From an uncultured Oscillospiraceae bacterium (GTDB taxonomy: Bacteria; Bacillota; Clostridia; Oscillospirales; Oscillospiraceae), in contig CAKTNW010000065.1 of NCBI GenBank assembly GCA_934589145.1, positions 1 through 6,422 of the forward strand: a stretch of DNA of 6,422 bases. The letters are read 5' to 3'. The position numbers and the translations under genes were made by a program. The notes under the pieces were generated by a model. That model was not told where the DNA came from, did not search any database, and saw only the letters and a list, made by a program, of their open reading frames with translations. Positions within the stretch are counted from its first letter, which is position 1. Each line of letters begins with the position of its first letter. Positions 3,510 through 6,422 of the stretch are shown here, in pieces.

Positions 3510-4532
3510 TTACACTCGATTAAATATGATGATAGCTCGCACTGTGCTTTCAGGCATATCCAGCACCAGATTTTCTCCTTCGCCGGACTTGCCCTTGAGC
3601 TTCCCGGCTTCAATCAGCGGGTCGATCTCCTTCCGGTAGTAGTCCGGCAGGTCGGAGAGCAGATGGTAATACCGCTCCATGGGCTGGAGCCTGCCGTCTG
3701 CCCCCAGTCCCACCAAGCGGTTTGTCATCATCTTGCCGTCCGCTCCCAGATAATAGGTGCCGGTGCTGTCCACTTTCCATGTATCCATCAGCATATACCC
3801 CTTTTCGTCAAAATAGTACCAGTTGCCGCCGAGCTTCGCCCAGCAGTCTGCATAATAAGTTGTCTCCGTATCGGCGTACCACCACCCCTTGCTGTCCTTG
3901 TGCCAACCGAGGGTGTATTTTTTCCTCAGCAGCGCTGTGTTTTCCAGCAGATTGACGTCAAACCGCCCGGAACAGCCCGGAATGGTGTAGCTGCTGGAAT
4001 ACTGCCAGATGTCATGCCCCGCCGCGCTGGCCGTGCTGGAATACTGGGCATACCACTGTACATACCCGCCGACTTGATCCATGTCCACATATTTGCGGAG
4101 ATAGTCCAGATTGTAGTATGTACCGGTCGTATAGCCAGCCGCCTTGATCGTCTCACAGAATGCCACAGTATGGGCGTTAAACGCCTCCTTGCCCAGGGTA
4201 ACGCCCTGCTTCTTGGCATAGTTCACAGTATCGTACTCAAAATCGAAGAACACCGGGAGGGTGATCTTGTCCTTGTACGGCTCCAGCAACTTGAGGACAA
4301 ATGCCGCCTCCGCTTTTGCCCCTGCAGCGGTCAGAGCATAAGAAAAATGATAGATGCCGATGGGGATACCCTGCGCCGCAGCTCCTGCCATGTTTGCCGC
4401 AAACTGTTTGTCAACGTGGCTGGTGCCGTAGCCGGTGCGGATGACCGTGAATCCGATACCGGCTTTTTTAACCGCAGGCCAGTTGACCACGCCGTTATGC
4501 TCGCTTACGTCAATGCCGATGATTTTGCCCAT
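3510..4532 (-). CDS. Phage endolysin: GH25 muramidase with cell-wall-binding repeats (340 aa)
   Basis: It hydrolyses the beta-1,4 bond between MurNAc and GlcNAc in peptidoglycan to lyse the host. Residues 1-200 form a GH25 barrel. The N-terminal IGIDVSEHNG carries Asp8, LPVFFDFEYD carries Asp97 and Glu99 (DxE catalytic pair), and DIWQYSS and GRFDVNLL (Asp192) close the barrel, so all key acidic residues appear intact. Residues about 207-272 hold aromatic choline-binding-type repeats (LGWHKDSKGWWYADTETTYY; GGNWYYFDEKGYMLMDTW; GTYYLGADGKMMTN). Residues about 284-340 form a separate helical cap (LPDYYRKEIDPLIEAGKLKG...PESTVRAIIIFNRV) of a type found at the C-terminus of several phage lysins. No signal peptide is present, so export needs the holin. 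The start at 4532 has GGAGG 8 nt upstream, and the holin stop lies 3 nt before it. Confidence 0.96.
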   Translation of the reverse strand: MGKIIGIDVSEHNGVVNWPAVKKAGIGFTVIRTGYGTSHVDKQFAANMAGAAAQGIPIGIYHFSYALTAAGAKAEAAFVLKLLEPYKDKITLPVFFDFEYDTVNYAKKQGVTLGKEAFNAHTVAFCETIKAAGYTTGTYYNLDYLRKYVDMDQVGGYVQWYAQYSSTASAAGHDIWQYSSSYTIPGCSGRFDVNLLENTALLRKKYTLGWHKDSKGWWYADTETTYYADCWAKLGGNWYYFDEKGYMLMDTWKVDSTGTYYLGADGKMMTNRLVGLGADGRLQPMERYYHLLSDLPDYYRKEIDPLIEAGKLKGKSGEGENLVLDMPESTVRAIIIFNRV

Positions 4533-4535
4533 CCG

Positions 4536-4799
4536 TCAATCCTCCTTTTTTGCCTGCTTAGCAATCTGATTTACGCCCGTAGCCGCAAAGCCAGACACAG
4601 CGCCGATCGCCGCCGCCGTGATAGGATCGTCCGCCGGAAAATCCGGCATGATGTACAGAGCCACGATGCCAAGCACCAGGCCCGCAATCCCGCAGATAAC
4701 CGGGATCCACTTGTTAGCCAGACCAGAGGCTTTAACGCCCTGCCCGATGAGATAGGCGAGTACGGTGATAGCCGCAACGCCAGCAACGCCGAAATCCAT
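4536..4799 (-). CDS. Phage holin, three-TM small membrane protein (87 aa)
   Basis: The longest frame starts at 4835 (99 aa), overlapping the previous gene, but AAGGAGGG ends 7 nt before the ATG at 4799, giving MDFGVAG. Three hydrophobic segments are visible. They are about 4-22 (GVAGVAAITVLAYLIGQGV), about 31-51 (WIPVICGIAGLVLGIVALYI) and about 58-75 (DPITAAAIGAVSGFAATGVN). A charged tail, KQAKKED, follows. The NKWIPVICGIAG and MPDFPADDPITA motifs fit the Phage_holin_5_2-like group as I remember it. It lies immediately upstream of the GH25 lysin, where a holin is expected, and would open the cytoplasmic membrane to release it. Confidence 0.9.
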   Translation of the reverse strand: MDFGVAGVAAITVLAYLIGQGVKASGLANKWIPVICGIAGLVLGIVALYIMPDFPADDPITAAAIGAVSGFAATGVNQIAKQAKKED

Positions 4800-4812
4800 G
4801 ATTACGCCCTCC

Positions 4813-5052
4813 TTAATCGTCGTGTTTTTCTGCATCTTCTAAATCCTTGATTCGGTGGTTAATCACCTTGATTTGTTCCTCAACCACCGGCACGCGCCGT
4901 GCGAAATTGTTGTGTTCCCTGACCTCACGGGTCAGCTCGTCAATTTTCGTCTCCGTTACCGCCTGACTTTTCCCATTGGCAATTAGGATGCCTGCAAGGG
5001 TAATTCCACCTGTGATGATAGCAGGGATCACGGCTATTAAGATTTCATTCAC
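4813..5052 (-). CDS. One-TM coiled-coil membrane protein of the lysis cassette (79 aa)
   Basis: The start is a GTG at 5052 that overlaps the stop of the 52-aa gene as GTGA; GAGGG lies 6 nt upstream. The N-terminal hydrophobic segment (about 3-25, EILIAVIPAIITGGITLAGI) is followed by a charged helical region with heptad-like spacing (TKIDELTREVREHNNFARRV, then VEEQIKVINHRIKDLEDAEK). The TM plus KIxxLxxxVxxHNxxxxR pattern is common in phage genes next to holins and recalls XhlA-type haemolysin-like accessory proteins. No enzymatic motif is present. It probably assists or regulates lysis as a holin partner; this is inference from position and topology. Its stop is followed directly by the holin RBS. 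Confidence 0.85.
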   Translation of the reverse strand: MNEILIAVIPAIITGGITLAGILIANGKSQAVTETKIDELTREVREHNNFARRVPVVEEQIKVINHRIKDLEDAEKHDD

Positions 5053-5207
5053 ACCGTTCCCTCTTTCTCTGCCAGTTTCTCCGCCAGCTCCGTGTACTCC
5101 TCTGCGGTCAGTCGGTCAGCCGCCAAATAGGCGTCCATTTTGTCCTGCAGCCCCTCGGTTTTTCCACGTGAGATCAGCAGCAGGCACAGATTTTTTACAC
5201 TCGTCAT
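5049..5207 (-). CDS. Short phage protein between tail and lysis genes (52 aa)
   Basis: This gene is short and easily missed. It reads MTSVKNLCLLLISRGKTEGL, then QDKMDAYLAADRLTAEEYTE and LAEKLAEKEGTV, ending at TGA 5049-5051. Two in-frame ATGs exist. The one at 5213 forms an ATGA overlap with the previous stop but sits only 3 nt from GGAGG. The one at 5207 has 9 nt spacing and is preferred. The RLTAEEYTEL ending resembles small XkdX-like or similar tail-end proteins that carry a 'xITxEEYxEL' motif, but I cannot assign a function. It fills the space between the 88-aa gene and the coiled-coil gene without gaps, supporting real expression. Confidence 0.8.
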   Translation of the reverse strand: MTSVKNLCLLLISRGKTEGLQDKMDAYLAADRLTAEEYTELAEKLAEKEGTV

Positions 5208-5209
5208 TG

Positions 5210-5476
5210 TCATTCACCTCCATTCAGTTCCAGCATGCACAGCCGGTATTCGTGGTCGGCAGTCAATTCCAGCAGGGTGTCCTCGGTGCTGGGCGCAGTG
5301 TCCTCCGCATATGGCGTATAGATCATCACGCCCTCATAGTCCTCATTTGCGTAGGCAAATTTTGTAATGTTGTCGATGGGCTGCGCATCCGGGCGGATGC
5401 GCACGGTCTCGGTGAGGCTTCCCCTTGTGAGATCATACTCGGTGATTTCCTCCATGGCCTCGTTCAAAACGATCAT
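5210..5476 (-). CDS. Small acidic tail-associated protein (88 aa), unknown function
   Basis: The start ATG at 5476 follows GGAGG with 7 nt spacing, and the RBS abuts the tail-fibre stop (TAAGGAGG). The sequence begins MIVLNEAMEEITEYDLTRGS and continues LTETVRIRPDAQPIDNITKF and AYANEDYEGVMIYTPYAEDT, ending HEYRLCMLELNGGE. It is acidic and has no TM or signal segment. Small proteins with an N-terminal 'EYDLxxGxL' and repeated acidic Tyr motifs commonly follow tail-fibre genes in Clostridia phages, so a tail-tip accessory or fibre-assembly role is plausible but not shown. Its 3' end provides the GGAGGTGA RBS for the 52-aa gene. Confidence 0.8.
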   Translation of the reverse strand: MIVLNEAMEEITEYDLTRGSLTETVRIRPDAQPIDNITKFAYANEDYEGVMIYTPYAEDTAPSTEDTLLELTADHEYRLCMLELNGGE

Positions 5477-5488
5477 TCCAATTCCTCC

Positions 5489-6422
5489 TTACACGCCGCA
5501 GGCGTAGATGTAAATATCACCTGTATAGGATGCTGTGCTTGTGGTTGTCACCAGCTCCAGATAGGCGTTCTTGGTGACCGACGTCCCGGAGGACGGTGTG
5601 GACGGGATTCCCCAGATCGGCTTGGCGTAGGCACTGCGCACCCCAACATAGGCCGTTGGCTTCCCGGTAAATTTCACCGGGTAGGGGTACGGGATGATGC
5701 CGGAACAGAACAGGCTTCCCGAGGCGAACGTAATCTCTGTTTGGATTGAGGTGCTGAGCCAGCACTCCTTCTTGCCGTCGTTCCAAATGCGGTACCGCCA
5801 CGCCCCGGAGGTGCCCTCCTGCGTAACGTAGGATGCAGGTGCCGGGCGCTCATCCCACGGATACCACTGACTGTTGGTGTAGCACCGGGTGGCCACATAA
5901 CCGCTGCCCGTGTTGAAGCTTACGAAGGTCTGATAAATCACGTTGCCCGTGGGGCTGGTGGTGACGATCAGCATGCCGGTGCCGCCGTTGGGGGTGTTGG
6001 TCACCGTGGTCTTGTTCAGCCAGTAGATGCCCGCCTCGGTGTAGTCCCCGATGTTTGTGGCCGAACGGGACACCATCTGATCCAGCGGGGAGGCCGGGCT
6101 GATCTCCACCCATTTCTCGCTCCACTTCCCTGTGGCGGCGTAATAGGTGCGCAGCCACCGGCGGCCCAGCACCGGCTCGTATTCCTCCAGCTCCACGGTG
6201 ATATGCTCGCTGCCGGTGGGGTTGGATACCGGGTACACCGTCCGCCGTGCCCAGAAGCCCCCGGAGGTCACGGGGCTGTTTGTCAATGTGGAGGCATCCT
6301 CGGTCATGATGGTGGCGGGCTGGTTTTTCTCTGCCGTCAGGGTGTTCCCATCCCCGGTGGCAATGGCAAGGACGTTGGTGGAAACCTCGGTGTCGTAGCG
6401 CCGCCATGCCCCGTAGGGGATC
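5489..6422 (-). CDS. Phage tail fibre / receptor-binding protein, C-terminal part (partial)
   Basis: The frame is open from the right edge (first full codon 6419-6421, reading IPYGAWRRYD) to TAA at 5489, so 310 C-terminal residues are visible. An ATG at 6307 lacks an RBS and is internal. Visible residues about 123-189 look like a pyocin-knob-type domain: GDYTEAGIYWLN, then GGTGMLIVTT and a Trp-rich end, TNSQWYPW. Residues about 199-310 look like a beta-sandwich tail-fibre tip: EGTSGAWRYRIWNDGKKECW, then ITFASGSLF, and a Ser/Thr-rich end. The RxWxxGxxECW pattern is frequent at the C-terminus of phage fibres. Such proteins bind the host surface. It is upstream of, and probably co-transcribed with, the small tail and lysis genes. 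Confidence 0.9.
   Translation of the reverse strand, partial: IPYGAWRRYDTEVSTNVLAIATGDGNTLTAEKNQPATIMTEDASTLTNSPVTSGGFWARRTVYPVSNPTGSEHITVELEEYEPVLGRRWLRTYYAATGKWSEKWVEISPASPLDQMVSRSATNIGDYTEAGIYWLNKTTVTNTPNGGTGMLIVTTSPTGNVIYQTFVSFNTGSGYVATRCYTNSQWYPWDERPAPASYVTQEGTSGAWRYRIWNDGKKECWLSTSIQTEITFASGSLFCSGIIPYPYPVKFTGKPTAYVGVRSAYAKPIWGIPSTPSSGTSVTKNAYLELVTTTSTASYTGDIYIYACGV

Noticed and set aside
4170..4179. Operator-like half site ATGGGCGTTA inside the lysin gene
   Set aside because: Only one arm is present, with no -35/-10 around it, and it is explained by coding sequence. Similar half sites (for example near 1824 and 3350) are also within genes.
3663..4850. 395-aa open frame on the plus strand
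   Set aside because: Antisense to the intact GH25 lysin and holin genes, which have RBSs, catalytic residues and family motifs. The translation is low-complexity Cys/His/Arg-rich with no recognisable domain.
4976..5749. 257-aa open frame on the plus strand
   Set aside because: Spans four minus-strand genes antisense, with no RBS or domain.
1..6422. Search for CRISPR arrays, tRNAs, integrase/att sites, insertion sequences or diversity-generating repeats
   Set aside because: No repeated spacer array, cloverleaf, transposase or recombinase motifs, or template/variable repeat pair were seen by eye.

Overview
The window looks like a piece of a tailed-phage genome or prophage from a gut-type Clostridia (Bacillota) host. 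The evidence is the strong GGAGG ribosome binding sites, a GH25 lysin with cell-wall-binding repeats, a tail-fibre gene of the pyocin-knob kind, a holin-lysin cassette and densely packed, often overlapping genes. No integrase, CI-type repressor, att site, tRNA, rRNA, CRISPR array or insertion sequence is visible, so a free phage and a prophage cannot be told apart.

Right part (3300-6422, minus strand, read from right to left): the 3' part of a tail-fibre/receptor-binding gene, an 88-aa tail-associated small protein, a 52-aa small protein, a 79-aa one-TM coiled-coil protein, an 87-aa holin, a GH25 lysozyme (340 aa) and a 65-aa sigma-region-4-like HTH protein. Stops and starts touch or overlap (GTGA, ATGA, and RBSs abutting stop codons), so this reads as one late tail-tip/lysis operon. 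It ends at a 76-bp nested palindrome that can terminate transcription from both sides.

Middle part (1121-3300, plus strand, opposite to everything around it): two self-contained expression cassettes. Each begins with three helically phased A-tracts and a near-consensus sigma-A promoter (TTGACA, 17 bp, TATAAT). In both, a perfect 13-bp palindrome, CGCCCAATGGGCG, fills the spacer between -35 and -10. The promoters are 51-bp near-identical copies (2 mismatches), 1675 bp apart. Cassette 1 encodes a 64-aa acidic protein, a 126-aa very acidic protein, a 71-aa HTH protein, and a 223-aa protein with two zinc-ribbon-like modules and an AP2-like DNA-binding domain, then a strong terminator. Cassette 2 encodes one 107-aa acidic protein, then the bidirectional terminator. 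Small unknown acidic genes followed by a small HTH gene, under a palindrome-controlled promoter and placed as a moron inside late phage genes, match the architecture of anti-CRISPR/Aca (acr-aca) or other anti-defence operons. This is the most interesting hypothesis in the window, but it rests on architecture alone.

Left part (1-1055, minus strand): three small phage proteins of unknown function that occur together. They are a Gly/Tyr-rich protein with N-terminal repeats (124 aa), a 71-aa protein starting inside it, and a membrane-anchored protein with a Cys-Cys-Cys motif that runs off the left edge. The 165-bp divergent gap 1056-1220 carries promoter P1 and an 11-bp inverted copy of part of it.

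Starts were moved from the longest ORF to the RBS-supported codon for four genes (at 1055, 3497, 4799 and 5207).
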